Below are positions 51,012 through 59,826 of a stretch of 64,000 nt of DNA, in pieces. The first letter of the stretch is position 1, and every line of letters starts with the position of its first letter. This stretch comes from Lepidostoma basale (lineage: Eukaryota; Arthropoda; Insecta; Trichoptera; Lepidostomatidae): assembly GCA_022606425.2 (NCBI GenBank), contig JAHDVF020001503.1, forward strand, positions 372,001 to 436,000. The letters run 5' to 3'. Under the pieces are notes generated by a model. The model saw only the letters and a list, made by a program, of their open reading frames with translations, ran no database searches and was not told the origin of the DNA. The position numbers and the translations under genes were made by a program.

Positions 51012-51625
51012 AACCTTACCTAACCTGGTTTGCTTTTCCAGTGGTAGTGTGAGATTTTTACCCACTAAAACCCCTCCTCAGGGTCTGCCCCACCGGGTTG
51101 GCCGTTAGGCACGTAGCTCAGCGATTGGGGCAGACCTGTGTTACCTTCTTTTTAAGGTTCTATCCCGCGTTAGTGATCGCCGTTCTCTGCCGAATCCTCT
51201 CCCCTTCCTCCTTCTTGGAGAGTACGCTTCTGGTGAATTCCGACCACGCCGCCCAGCATTCCCTGGATCCAAGCATGGTTGAGACCATGTTCTCGGGGCA
51301 GATCTCTGTCGCGCCGAGAACTAATACCAGCCGGTCCTTCTCTTCGGACCACGCCATGAAGGTAAACGCTGTGTGGGCGGCATCATCATTGCCCTCCCCG
51401 CAGCTACGACACGCGGCAGACGTCTCCTTTCCAATCTTCTTCAGGTACGCCGCGAAGCACCCATGCCCGGTCAGTAATTGCGTCAGGTGGAAACTCAGCC
51501 CCCCGTGGGTCCTTTGCACCCACGGTTTCAGGTTTCTGATTAGCCGATGTGTCCACCTTTCCTGAGCCGTCCCACCTGCTCTGCCATGCAGCCAGCGTGG
51601 CTTCCTTGGCCACGCTGGCTGCATG
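51012..51625 (-). mobile_element. R1-clade LINE 3' part next to telomere-type repeats
   Basis: A 154-codon - strand frame (51160-51624) encodes the C-terminal region after RNase H: ERWTHRLIRNLKPWVQRTHG, LSFHLTQLLTGHGCFAAYLK and CRSCGEGNDDAAHTAF, with a CxxC...H pattern. The WTHRLI and LTQLLTGHGCFAAYL blocks are typical of R1-clade elements, including the telomere-targeting TRAS/SART types. The 3' UTR ends in CCCTCCTCAGGG and TTTTAGTGGGTAAAAATC (antisense, 51050-51080). CCTAA-type sequence borders both sides. Confidence 0.83.
51585..51625. repeat. Perfect 17-bp inverted repeat at the R1-like 5' junction
   Basis: CATGCAGCCAGCGTGGC (51585-51601) and its exact reverse complement (51609-51625) are separated by TTCCTTG. 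The left arm is coding sequence of the element, and the right arm lies at its truncated 5' edge. This is probably a snap-back or micro-inversion formed during insertion. Confidence 0.9.
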
Positions 51626-51632
51626 ACCCTTC

Positions 51633-51657
51633 CCTAACCTAACCTAACCTAACCTAA
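51633..51657. repeat. Interstitial telomere-type (TTAGG)n tract, five units
   Basis: Five perfect CCTAA units (TTAGG on the - strand), the ancestral insect telomere motif. CCTTACCTAACCT occurs on the other side of the R1-like copy at 51014-51026. Confidence 0.93.
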
Positions 51658-51660
51658 TCT

Positions 51661-51845
51661 TTTTTTTTTTGGGTAGGAGGTGGGGAATCTTTCATGAGAC
51701 TCCCTATGACCCGTGCCAAGTAGGTTTGTGTCAGATTCTTTCTGACTAAACCCCACTCCCTCTGCCTATCGTACACTTGCCCTCCGGTAACTCCTTTTAC
51801 GCATTGACTTCGGAGGGCAGCTGTTCTTGCATTAGAGCACCATCA
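51661..51845 (-). mobile_element. Second LINE 3' UTR with poly(A) (antisense)
   Basis: A run of ten to twelve T (51659-51670) is a poly(A) tail in antisense. GGGTAGGAGGTGGGGAATCT and CTGACTAAACCCCACTCC resemble R1-clade 3' UTRs. Only about 180 bp is present and no coding sequence. Confidence 0.5.
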
Positions 51846-52159
51846 AATCAAATCAGTTTATTATCATCTATTTTCTTCTCTCACTTCATCATTGTCTCGG
51901 TAGATGATTTTGAACTGGTGGATGTAAGGATCCATCAGTCCGTTGGTCGGTTGGGTACGATATTGGCAGGCTCTTCTAGCCTTCTGATACGCTCCGCTTC
52001 CTCTTTTGTGCCGATGACGTGGTCAACAAAGACTATTCTACACGAACTTCTAGACGAACAGATCTACATCACTCAGGACTGGAATTGTTATGTTGTTTGC
52101 GCTTGTTTCTACTGATCGGAGTGAACGTTGCCTTTCCGTTGGCATGGGTGTCACGCAGA
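51846..52159. other. Intron 2 unassigned sequence
   Basis: ATCCATCAGTCCGTTGGTCG (about 51931) has a relative at about 52859 (GTCCATCAATTCATTGGTCG), suggesting a dispersed repeat. CAAATCAAATCAGTTTATTA at 51844 is a LINE-F tail scrap. No gene is seen. Confidence 0.45.
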
Positions 52160-52173
52160 GGTCCGATATATAC

Positions 52174-52207
52174 AACGTAGGGTCCTAACCACTAGACGAT
52201 CACGGCC
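52174..52207 (-). pseudogene. 5' half of tRNA-His, antisense within the retro-insertion
   Basis: On the - strand, GGCCGTGATCGTCTAGTGG then TTAGGACCCTACGTT equals the tRNA-His 5' half with a G at position -1, ending in the anticodon loop. The 3' half is absent. It carries the A box (TAGTGG) but no B box, so it is not a working gene. Confidence 0.75.
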
Positions 52208-52545
52208 ATTTTTGCTATCCCGCATTTGTCTCCTCTGTTCTTCCCGCTGTATATTCCTGTGGTGTATCATTATTTTTATCTTTTATATAATGTTCCTAAA
52301 ATGTTCATGTATTATATATTATGTTTATTTATTCAATAAAGTACAGCGGAGCATAGAAGTAGGATGGAGTAGATTAAATATGGTCTGGCACCCCCTTGCT
52401 GTTGCCGTCTTTAAATGTAAGTCCCGGATGGACCGGGGACAGGCCCAGGGAGTGTACGAGCGAGGCTGATAAAAGGGCGCCGCTACGCCCTATAACAGCC
52501 TCGGGTATGTGGCGGGAACTTCTATGTTCCTTTAAAAAAAAAAAA
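52174..52545 (+). mobile_element. Polyadenylated retro-insertion with structured 3' end
   Basis: A 372-bp insertion is flanked by GGTCCGATATATAC (52160-52173) and GGTCCGACATATAC (52546-52559) and ends in A12. The 3' part folds into CGAGGCTG/CAGCCTCG plus AGGGCG/CGCCCT stems (about 52461-52505). Its first 34 bases are an antisense tRNA-His half. The body is unidentified and could be the 3' end of an R1-like LINE. Confidence 0.75.
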
Positions 52546-52569
52546 GGTCCGACATATACGCTGGCGCTC

Positions 52570-52822
52570 TCTGGTGTCGAGCCTTAAACACTGTCAAACA
52601 CAATTTATATTTTACTCGCTCTCGGATTTTAAGCCAGTGAAGGTCCTTCAGCAGTAGCGTGATATGACAGTGTTGCCCCATAATCAATCGGACAGCAGTA
52701 TTAAATACGCTTTGTATTTTGCTTAATTGATTATCTGGCAACCCAGCGTACATTCCGTTGCAATAATCTAAACGTGACACTACAAAATAATTTACGAGGG
52801 TCCTAGCTTCACCAACAGGTAA
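52570..52822 (-). mobile_element. CR1-like LINE fragment
   Basis: The - strand encodes SRLDYCNGMYAGLPDNQLSK, IQSVFNTAVRLIMGQ and LLLKDLHWLKIRERVKYKLC, the conserved post-RT block of CR1-like LINEs. Confidence 0.83.
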
Positions 52823-53050
52823 ACATCATTGTTGTTACTATTTGGACTACAGCAAAGGGTCCATCAATTCATTGGTCGGTGGCTCCACCAGTCTTCTTGT
52901 ATCCTCCGCTTCCTATTTACTGCCAATTGCACAATTCGAATATTCCATGCTTGGCCACTAGAGAGCAACGTCTTTGTCATACTTTCAATTGAGACTCTGA
53001 TTCTCTGGAGTTCTGATTCTGCTTACCACGATGGTAAGCAGGCACCATAA
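52823..53050. other. Dispersed repeat fragment
   Basis: GGTCCATCAATTCATTGGTC resembles about 51931. It leads into AATAATAATAATAATAATAAT, the LINE-G tail. Confidence 0.45.
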
Positions 53051-53760
53051 TAATAATAATAATAATAATAATATGCTAACTTTTAAAGCGCCGTTTTTGT
53101 GATGTTATCACTTCAAGTGATAATCAAGTTCGATAAAAATCTAAATGTGAACGCTGCATCTGATTTTCGTGATCGGTTAAAAAGTATAGTAGAACAAATT
53201 ATAAAGTTTAAATTGGTTATGAAATATGAAAAAGATGGGTTTTCAGTTTTGATCTGAAATCTGTCGGATTATTTATGCATCTGAGGTGTGAAGGGACCGG
53301 CTACCTCGATCCCCGAAATTTGTACTGGGGCAACGCTTCGGCTCAACTAATCTTCCTATTGCTGAGGAGTTTGCCGAGCGAAGTGTGGATTTCCTTGTAT
53401 TTAGGCTGTCCGTTATACAGAGTTCAGATATATAACTTGGGGCCATTCCATGTAACGCTTTGAAGACTGTCCAGCCGAGTTTATACTGGATTCTTTCTGG
53501 ACTTTTAAGCCAGTGAAGTTCTTTGAGATATGTTATATGGGACTTTTTTTAAATGCCTTTAATGAGTCTTGCTGCTGCATTGAACGCAGATTGAAGTTTG
53601 TTTATTTGTTGTATTGGAATGTTTGCATAAATTCCATTACAATAATCAAGTTGTGACACAACGAAGGAATTTACAAGAGTTTTGAAAGTGTCATGGGGAA
53701 TACTCCTTTTGACGGATTTTAATCGTCTTAGGTGGAAGAAACTAGAAGACATACTAAAAA
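53051..53760 (-). mobile_element. LINE-G (CR1-like) 3' copy
   Basis: AAT repeats (53050-53072, antisense ATT tail) are followed on the - strand by the GDRAFA-type end (damaged) and, at 53549-53752, FFHLRRLKSVKRSIPHDTFK, TLVNSFVVSQLDYCNGIYAN and INKLQSAFNAAARLIKGI. This is the longest LINE-G here. It has no RT palm. Confidence 0.87.
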
Positions 53761-54357
53761 ATACATACTTCTTCTTTTTCTTCTTCTTAGTTTAGGTCGT
53801 GTTTATGACGGTGGGCTGTCCTGGGATGATGATGTCCGGCCTTCCTGGAAATCTCTTGCTGCTTGGGTTTTCATCATTCACAATTTTTGGAATTTTTGTA
53901 TTCTCCATGCGGTCCACGTGGTCTCTTCAAAAGCGCCTTCTGCTTCTTCCCCATCTCATTATGTCCTCAGCACCACAGACAGACCTTATCGTTTCATTTC
54001 TGATCTGATCTCTGAGGGTTTTGCCTGCGATGGAGCGTAGGGTTCGCATTTCTGCTACTCTAAGAAGATTCTTAGTTCTATTGGTATCGGCTCTGACCTC
54101 TATTCCATACGCCATGATGGGGCGAACGCATGCCTTGTATACTCGTATCTTGACTTTACTTTCGGTTAGCACGTGTTTGTTCCTCCATATGGTGTCGCGC
54201 AAGCAGCCAGCCACGGCTGTCGCTTTGATGGTTTGTGCTCGCACCTCGTCATATAGGTCACTGCAGCTACCGATCTCTATGCCTAGGTTAATGAATCGCA
54301 TGACTTGCTCAATAGGTGTGTTATCGATGATCAGCTTACATCTGAGTCAAAAAGTTA
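53761..54357 (-). mobile_element. LINE-E subtype copy, 3' half
   Basis: CTTCTTCTTTTTCTTCTTCTT is the antisense tail. A 124-codon - strand frame (53927-54301) reads MRFINLGIEIGSCSDLYDEV, RAQTIKATAVAGCLRDTIWR, VRPIMAYGIEVRADTNRTKN and MRTLRSIAGKTLRDQIRNET. Confidence 0.87.
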
Positions 54358-55690
54358 TACTAACTAACTTACTAACTAACCATCACGCCATTTCCCCGGA
54401 GGAGGAGACAGAGAGGATGAATCGCCACAATGCTCTGTCCTGGCATACCTCTCGGGTTTCCTCCACATTCATACATCGTACCATGCACGCACGTCGATTA
54501 TTCCGCCTTCGAATGTGGCCGCCTTTTAGTAATTGATTAATTTGGTCATGCCATGTTTTCCTCGATTAGGACGAAACAATTTCGAGAAAGAAGCCGACCG
54601 AAGAATTCAGTTGGGTTGGGCGGCCTTTGGGAAATTACGTCATGTTCTCACTTCCAGAATACCACAATGCCTCAAGACTAAAGTCTTCAACCAGTGCGTC
54701 TTGCCAGTCACGACATACGGAGCCGAGACGTGGACATTGACAAAAGGTCTAGTCTACAGATTCAAGGTTGCCCAGCGCACCATGGAAAGTGCCATGTTTG
54801 GAATAACCTTGAGGGACAGATTTAGAAACGAATTTATTCGACAGCAAACCAAGGTGACTGAGGTGGCTCTACGGATAGGCGGGCTGAAGTGGTGGTGGGC
54901 TGGTCATATCTGTCGGAGAACCGACGGCCGATGGGGAAGACGGGTTCTGGAGTGAAGACCGCGTACAGGATTCCGTAGAGTTGGACGTCCCTCTGCCCGC
55001 TGGACCGACGATCTGAAGAGGATTGCTGGACATGGATGGATAGGAGCGGCAATGGATAGGGGGCGGTGGTGGGCTTTGGGAGAGGCCTACATTCAGCAGT
55101 GGATGACAGACGGCTGATGAAGATGATGATGATGTTTTCCTCGGTCGTCCTCGGTGTCTTTTTCCACTCACGCTGCTTGTGTACAACTTTTTAACCATTC
55201 TACTCTCATCCATTCGTTCCATATGTCCAAACCATCTCAGGAATCTTTTTTAATTTTATCCATGATGCAGTCATCTGCCTTAGATTTCTTTCGGTATTCT
55301 ATCATACAACGTTTTCCCGCAAATTCTTCTTAGTGATCTCATTTCTTCGGCATTCATCCTTCTTTTGCCAGCTCCAAGCTTCACTTCCATGCATGAGGGT
55401 TGGCACTAGAACTCCATTGTGTACTGCCATTATTGTTTCTGTGAATATATTTCTATTTGCAGTAATGACTTTGAGTGCGCCATTTATTTTATTCCCAGCA
55501 CCAACCCTTCTTTCAATGTCTTTCTCCATTTTTCCGTCTCTTGTAAACACGCTTCCCAGATACGTAAATTCCATCGCCCTTCGCACTTATATCACAAATC
55601 GTCATATATTATTCTTTCTCGTTAACCAACACTTAAGCTTTAGACACATTCATCACCAGGTCACTCTTTTTGCATGCCTCATACATCCTT
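54358..55690 (-). mobile_element. LINE-A3 copy split by LINE-D
   Basis: A CTAACTTACTAACTAACC tail and damaged hairpin (CCCCGGAGGAG) lead to 54564. It resumes at 55132 with KKLYTSSVSGKRHRGRPRK, then RRVGAGNKINGALKVITANR and GSVFTRDGKMEKDIE further upstream. ATGTTTTCCTCG flanks the LINE-D insertion on both sides. Confidence 0.87.
54565..55131 (+). mobile_element. LINE-D-like insertion with GAT tail and 12-bp duplication
   Basis: An open frame encodes NNFEKEADRRIQLGWAAFGK, CLKTKVFNQCVLPVTTYGAE, TWTLTKGLVYRFKVAQRTME, LRDRFRNEFIRQQTKVTEVA and LKWWWAGHICRRTDGRWGRR, with a stop at 54955. A shifted GRPSARWTDDLKRIAGHGW and AMDRGRWWALGEAYIQQW follow. It ends GATGAAGATGATGATG. Duplications are at 54553-54564 and 55132-55143. 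It is RTE-like. Confidence 0.88.
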
Positions 55691-55995
55691 GACACTAAGA
55701 CTTGCAAATTTTCTCTACTGCTTCTTTTTGCTGACTGTAGTACAATGTAAGATAAGTATGATGGTAGACAGTGGCGGTACTTCCATACAAGCCGAAAAGC
55801 CAGGCATGCCTTAAAATATCTTTAATAAAACGATATTTTTTAGCGCGTTTGAGCCGTCTACAAATAAAATAATATTTTGAATTTTCGCAGGAGTTAAAGC
55901 GATTTAATTCGTTGCGTTGCAAATGACCTAAGTGTATGTTTTGTTCCACTCATACGTACCGTAGGTGAGATGCCCGCGAAATCACCTACGTCCAC
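55691..55995. other. Intron 2 spacer with a short direct repeat
   Basis: TACAATGTAAGATAAGTATG, continuing ATGGTAG (about 55742-55768), recurs at about 56991-57016 on the other side of the LINE-G and LINE-A copies. No gene is seen. Confidence 0.55.
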
Positions 55996-56240
55996 ATGTT
56001 TTAATAATAATAATAATATGCTAACTTTTAAAGCGGCTTTTTGTGATGTAATCACCTCAATCACCTTAAGAAGTGTTTTAAATCTAAATGTGAACGCTGC
56101 ATCTGTATAATAAAACAAAATATGCAGGTTTTAAATTGGGTATGAAATATGAAAAATATGGGCTTTCAGCTTAGATCTGAAGTCTGTCGGATCATTTATG
56201 CATCTGAGGTGCGAAGGGAGATTGTTCCAAGCTGGTTTCA
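55996..56240 (-). mobile_element. LINE-G 3' fragment
   Basis: AATAATAATAATATGCTAAC, TTTTGTGATGTAATCACCTC and CATTTATGCATCTGAGG match 53.07 and 31.0 kb. Confidence 0.83.
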
Positions 56241-56283
56241 TGTTTTCGATGGGCTTCATATTGGGCTTGCAAAATGTAAAAGG

Positions 56284-56985
56284 GTCTTAACTAACTAACT
56301 AACTAACCACCACGCCGTCTCCCCGAAGGGGTAGGCAGAAAGAATGGACTGCCATACTTTTCTTTCCTGACATATTTCTCTCGTTTCCTCAACATTCATA
56401 CATCGTGTCATGCACGCGCGTCGATTTCTCTGACTCCTCACATGGCCGACATTCAATATTTGATTTATTTGATCGCGCCACGTTTTCCTCGGTCTTCCGA
56501 TTCTATTTCTGGTTCCATTTACATCATTAACATATATTTTTTTTACCATTCTCTCTTCATTCATTCTTCCCATGTGTCCAAACCATCTTAATGATCCTTT
56601 CGTCATTTTGTTCATGACACCATCATTCGCACCGCATTCACTTTTTATATTTTCATTCGACACTCTATCATACACAGAGTATCCGCACATTCGTCTAAGA
56701 GATCTCATTTCTACCTCATTTATTCTACTTTCATCCTTCTTTTGCCAGTTCCATGCTTCGCTTCCATACATAAGGGTCGGTAGAAGAACCCCATTGTGCA
56801 CTGCCATTCTAGCTTTTTTGGATAGGTTTTTGTTTGCGATGACAACTTTTAGTGCACCATTCACTCTGTTGCCTGCCCCAACCCTTCTTTCAATATCCCT
56901 CTCCGCTGTAAACATACTACCTAAATACACGAACTCAACTACTTGCTCCAAATTTTCACCATTCACGCTAACGTTGCAGACTGTA
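56284..56985 (-). mobile_element. LINE-A1 copy with intact C-terminal ORF and lost stop
   Basis: A 223-codon - strand frame (56295-56966) runs from MNGENLEQVVEFVYLGSMF through RRVGAGNRVNGALKVVIANK, YGSEAWNWQKKDESRINEVE, SLRWFGHMGRMNEERMVKKI and RACMTRCMNVEETREICQER to SAYPFGETA. The usual TGA is TGG here, so the frame reads WWLVS into the TTAG tail. The hairpin is CCCC-TTCG-GGG. Confidence 0.9.
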
Positions 56986-57063
56986 GATATACAATGTAAG
57001 ATAAGTATGATGGTAGAGTGCTGTGACCCAGAAGGGTGTGAGATCCTGTGTTTGTTCTTTCAG

Positions 57064-57315
57064 AGACCTTAAGGAAGTATCCTGCCCTCCCGGTAATCTT
57101 CCGGCTCTGCACTAAGGACTACGTCATCCCCGGGACGGACGTGACAATAGAGAGGGACACCCCGGTCATGATCCCCATCCTGGGCATCCAGAGGGACCCG
57201 GAGCACTACCCCGACCCCGACAGGTTCGACCCCGAGAGATTCACCCCCGAGAGCAAGGCGTCCAGACACCACTTCTCCTACCTACCCTTCGGAGAGGGAC
57301 CCAGAATTTGCATCG
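57064..57315 (+). CDS. CYP6-like cytochrome P450, exon 3 (residues 369-453)
   Basis: Acceptor CTTTCAG|AG restores the split Glu369. The exon carries the K-helix ExxR motif (ETLR, 369-372), the aromatic-region PERF motif (425-428) and the heme-binding loop FGEGPRICIG (444-453), with Cys451 as the heme thiolate ligand. It ends ATC G|GTACGT, phase 1. All consensus residues are present. Intron 2 (6.05 kb) is packed with R1-like, CR1-like, LINE-E, -A3 and -D copies. Confidence 0.95.
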
Positions 57316-57444
57316 GTACGTTGTAATATTTCATTTATTTATTTCATTTCATTTATTTATTTTAAATATATCTAAAGCATTACAGAATTATTTTTCCAAT
57401 ACACTAAAGATACAAGTTAGAGATACATAATAATAAGTAATACA

Positions 57445-58012
57445 TAATATTAATTGTATCTCAATAGAGACGAAGATGCAAACTGAAAATTGAATATGGT
57501 TGATCAAGGTGTTTACAGGACTTATGACCTGTCATTGGTTGGGTTAAGCGCACGCTTTATGTAATTACAACATTCCCCATTCCACCTATTTCTTTTATGA
57601 CCATGTAAGACAAATTTTTGGAAGTTGTATATATGATACAAATCTATGCCTATCTCCACATGTCAGTTTCAAAATGCCATCTATGAAGATTTTTGATTAC
57701 ATATGTTAATCTTTTTAAGATTACTCTATATAATCCACATACTAACGCCATCTATGGAGATTAATTTTTAGCATTTAGCAGAAATACTTTATTAACACAA
57801 TGTGAAAGGCTATCGCCATTAGCGCATTGTTAGAAGTCGCCTGGAGATGTCACTCCTATCTATATGCCAAAGAATTGACCAGAATGATTACAATATTTTT
57901 TGTGAATGTATACTTATACTTGTATACGAATTAAAATTCATGAATTAATAACCCACGGTGGGTGAAATCCAGGATTCGTATACAAGTATAAGTATACATT
58001 CACAAAAAATAT
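57445..58012. mobile_element. FB1 element in CYP6 intron 3
   Basis: It starts AATTGTATCTCAATAGAGAC and includes CTGTCATTGGTTGGGTTAAG, ACATTCCCCATTCCACC, CCATCTATGGAGATTAATTT and GGCTATCGCCATTAGCG. It ends in a perfect 39-bp inverted repeat (57893-57931 with 57974-58012) around a 42-base loop. No coding sequence is seen. Confidence 0.85.
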
Positions 58013-58059
58013 AATACATAATAGATTTATAAAAAGAGTGAGAAACATTGAAGTCGATA

Positions 58060-58245
58060 AAGCATCGAGGTTATATGGGTGAATTTCGATGCACCAAAAA
58101 TTAATCGTGCTGCAGCATTCATTATGGATTGCAGTCAATCCAGTTGCTTCTTGGGTTGTCTGGCATATAGATCTCCGAAGATACCGCGTCCAGCAGACTA
58201 ATTGCTCTTCCCACCGGTGTCACCAGGGGCAGGTTGACAATTATA
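58060..58245 (-). mobile_element. LINE-F scrap
   Basis: GATCTCCGAAGATACCGCGT, CAGCAGACTAATTGCTCTTC and CCACCGGTGTCACCAGGG match the LINE-F C-terminal region. It lies just before the exon 4 acceptor. Confidence 0.7.
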
Positions 58246-58279
58246 TAACGTGCTCATAAACCACGTGAACTCGTTGCAG

Positions 58280-58455
58280 GGAGCAGGTTCGGGATGATGC
58301 AGACCAGGCTGGGGTTGGTATCGGTGCTGTCCAGGTACGAGGTGTCGGTGTGCGGCAAGACGACCGTCCCCATGGTATACGAAAATAAGTCCTTCATCCT
58401 CACGGGCTATGGCGGGGTGTGGCTGAAGCTGACCAAGAGGACCAGTCGGTTATGA
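58280..58455 (+). CDS. CYP6-like cytochrome P450, exon 4 (residues 453-510)
   Basis: Acceptor TCGTTGCAG|GG completes Gly453 and continues SRFGMMQTRLGLVSVLSRYE, the helix L segment behind the heme, then the C-terminal beta region (TTVPMVYENKSFILTGYGGV) to TGA at 58453-58455. Ser454 is unusual next to the CIG motif, where CYP6 proteins usually have a hydrophobic or small residue. Intron 3 (964 bp) carries an FB1 copy and a LINE-F scrap. Confidence 0.93.
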
Positions 58456-58544
58456 TTGTCAGCTTCTAGAAGCAGAAAAAACCGCGTGCACTTATTTCGC
58501 ACGCCAGAGTTACACACTTTGAAAGTTCAAACATATTAATGAAA

Positions 58545-58620
58545 AGTTTTTTTTTAAATTTAATTATATTTCGTGAATGACATGTTTCGCCTATCTAATA
58601 AAATATCAAATTAACACATT
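58545..58620. mobile_element. FB2 terminus fragment downstream of CYP6
   Basis: AATTATATTTCGTGAATGAC, then ATGTTTCGCC, resembles the FB2 right arm at 24.26 kb. It starts about 90 bp after the P450 stop. Confidence 0.65.
58597..58602 (+). promoter_or_regulatory. Possible polyadenylation signal for CYP6
   Basis: This is the first AATAAA after the stop codon, about 140 bp downstream and inside the FB2 fragment. No downstream GU-rich test was possible. Confidence 0.35.
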
Positions 58621-59340
58621 TGTATTGCTATGGTTGCTGAAAGTGAGGAGGAACTGCAGGGGGCCTTAGCAACTTTGCAAGGCATTCTTCAAGATAGCTA
58701 CAGCATGAAGATAAATAAAGACAAAACAAAGCTGCTGACTGTAGGCCGAACGCAACATCAGATGAGAGTAGTGATGTCAGGAGTTCCACTAAAGAACACC
58801 AAGGAGTTTACCTCGGGAGCGAAATAACATGGGACGGTCGGTCTAAGAGCGAGGTCGACAGCCGTATACATCAGGCTAGGCTTGCATTTAATAAAATATC
58901 GAAAATAATAGAATCAAATAATATAGACCTAAAACTGAGAATACTCCTCATCAAGACTTATGTATGGAGTGTCTTGATGTACGGCTGCGAGACATGGTGC
59001 CTATCCGAAAGAGATAAGCGGAGACTGGAGGCTTTTGAGATGTGGTCCTATAGAAGACTATTAGGAATTTCCTGGAGAGACCACATCACGAATGAGGAAG
59101 TTCTTCAAGGAATCGAAGGAGGAGATAGGCCATGTAATACGTCAAGAATGTCTCTTGCATGCCATAATGGAGGGTATGACCGAGGGGACACACTCTAGGG
59201 GACCTGTTGGTGGACGTGCGCTGCTCATCATATGCACATTTCAAAAGAGCCGCACAAGACAGGGAAGAATGGAAAAGAATAATAGAAGAAGTTGCTGCAA
59301 ACCAATCCCAGGATTTAAATTTGTTCCATACGTCCAAACC
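58621..59340 (+). mobile_element. LINE-C (RTE-like) fragment
   Basis: It encodes MVAESEEELQGALATLQGIL, QDSYSMKINKDKTKLLTVGR, TQHQMRVVMSGVPLKNTKEF, a 3-base-offset break, VDSRIHQARLAFNKISKI, YGCETWCLSERDKRRLEAFE and LLGISWRDHITNEE. A deletion of about 30 bases sits near 59124. It is the same family as 31.8 kb. Confidence 0.85.
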
Positions 59341-59375
59341 ATCTCAGGGATCCTTTTTTGATTTTAGTTATGATA
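59323..59375 (-). mobile_element. LINE-A3 scrap
   Basis: CCATACGTCCAAACCATCTC, then AGGGATCCTTTTTTGATTTT: antisense of the KKGSLRWFGHME codons only. Confidence 0.6.
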
Positions 59376-59404
59376 CTTTAATGAAAACAAAATAAAAAAA
59401 ATAG

Positions 59405-59826
59405 ATACAGAATTTCACATATACACGAAGAGCACTGCTAGTGTCAGAGAAAATGGAGATCTTACAGCCTGCTTTGATATCAATAGAGGTGTCCAACAGG
59501 GCTGCGTAATATCCCCGTGGTTGTTTAATCTATATATGGACAAGTGTATGAAAGAGCTGAAAGGGTTGGATGTAGGTGCCAAAATGAGCAGAGTGTCAGT
59601 AAGCTGTCTCTTGTATGAGGATGACGCTGTCCTACTTGCAGACAACGAGCATGAACTACAAGTCCTGGTGAATTGTATGTATGACGTATGCATGCGAAAT
59701 GTTAATAAGTCCAAGGTAATGATTTTTGAAAAAGAAGAAATCATGACAGTCTGCAACATTAGCGTGAATGGTGAAAATTTGGAGAAAGTAGTTGAGTTTG
59801 CGTATTTAGGTAGTATGTTTACGAAA
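59405..59826 (+). mobile_element. LINE-A1 RT fragment fused to Sat3
   Basis: It encodes ARVRENGDLTA-like sequence, then MFNLYMDKCMKELKGLDVGA, SCLLYEDDAVLLADNEHELQ (catalytic YADD changed to YEDD) and MIFEKEEIMTVCNISVNGEN to AYLGSMFT. It ends abruptly at 59826, where the AT-rich satellite starts. Confidence 0.87.

Noticed and set aside
52172..52245. Functional tRNA-His gene
   Set aside because: Only the 5' half is present. The anticodon stem 3' side, T arm and acceptor 3' strand are missing.
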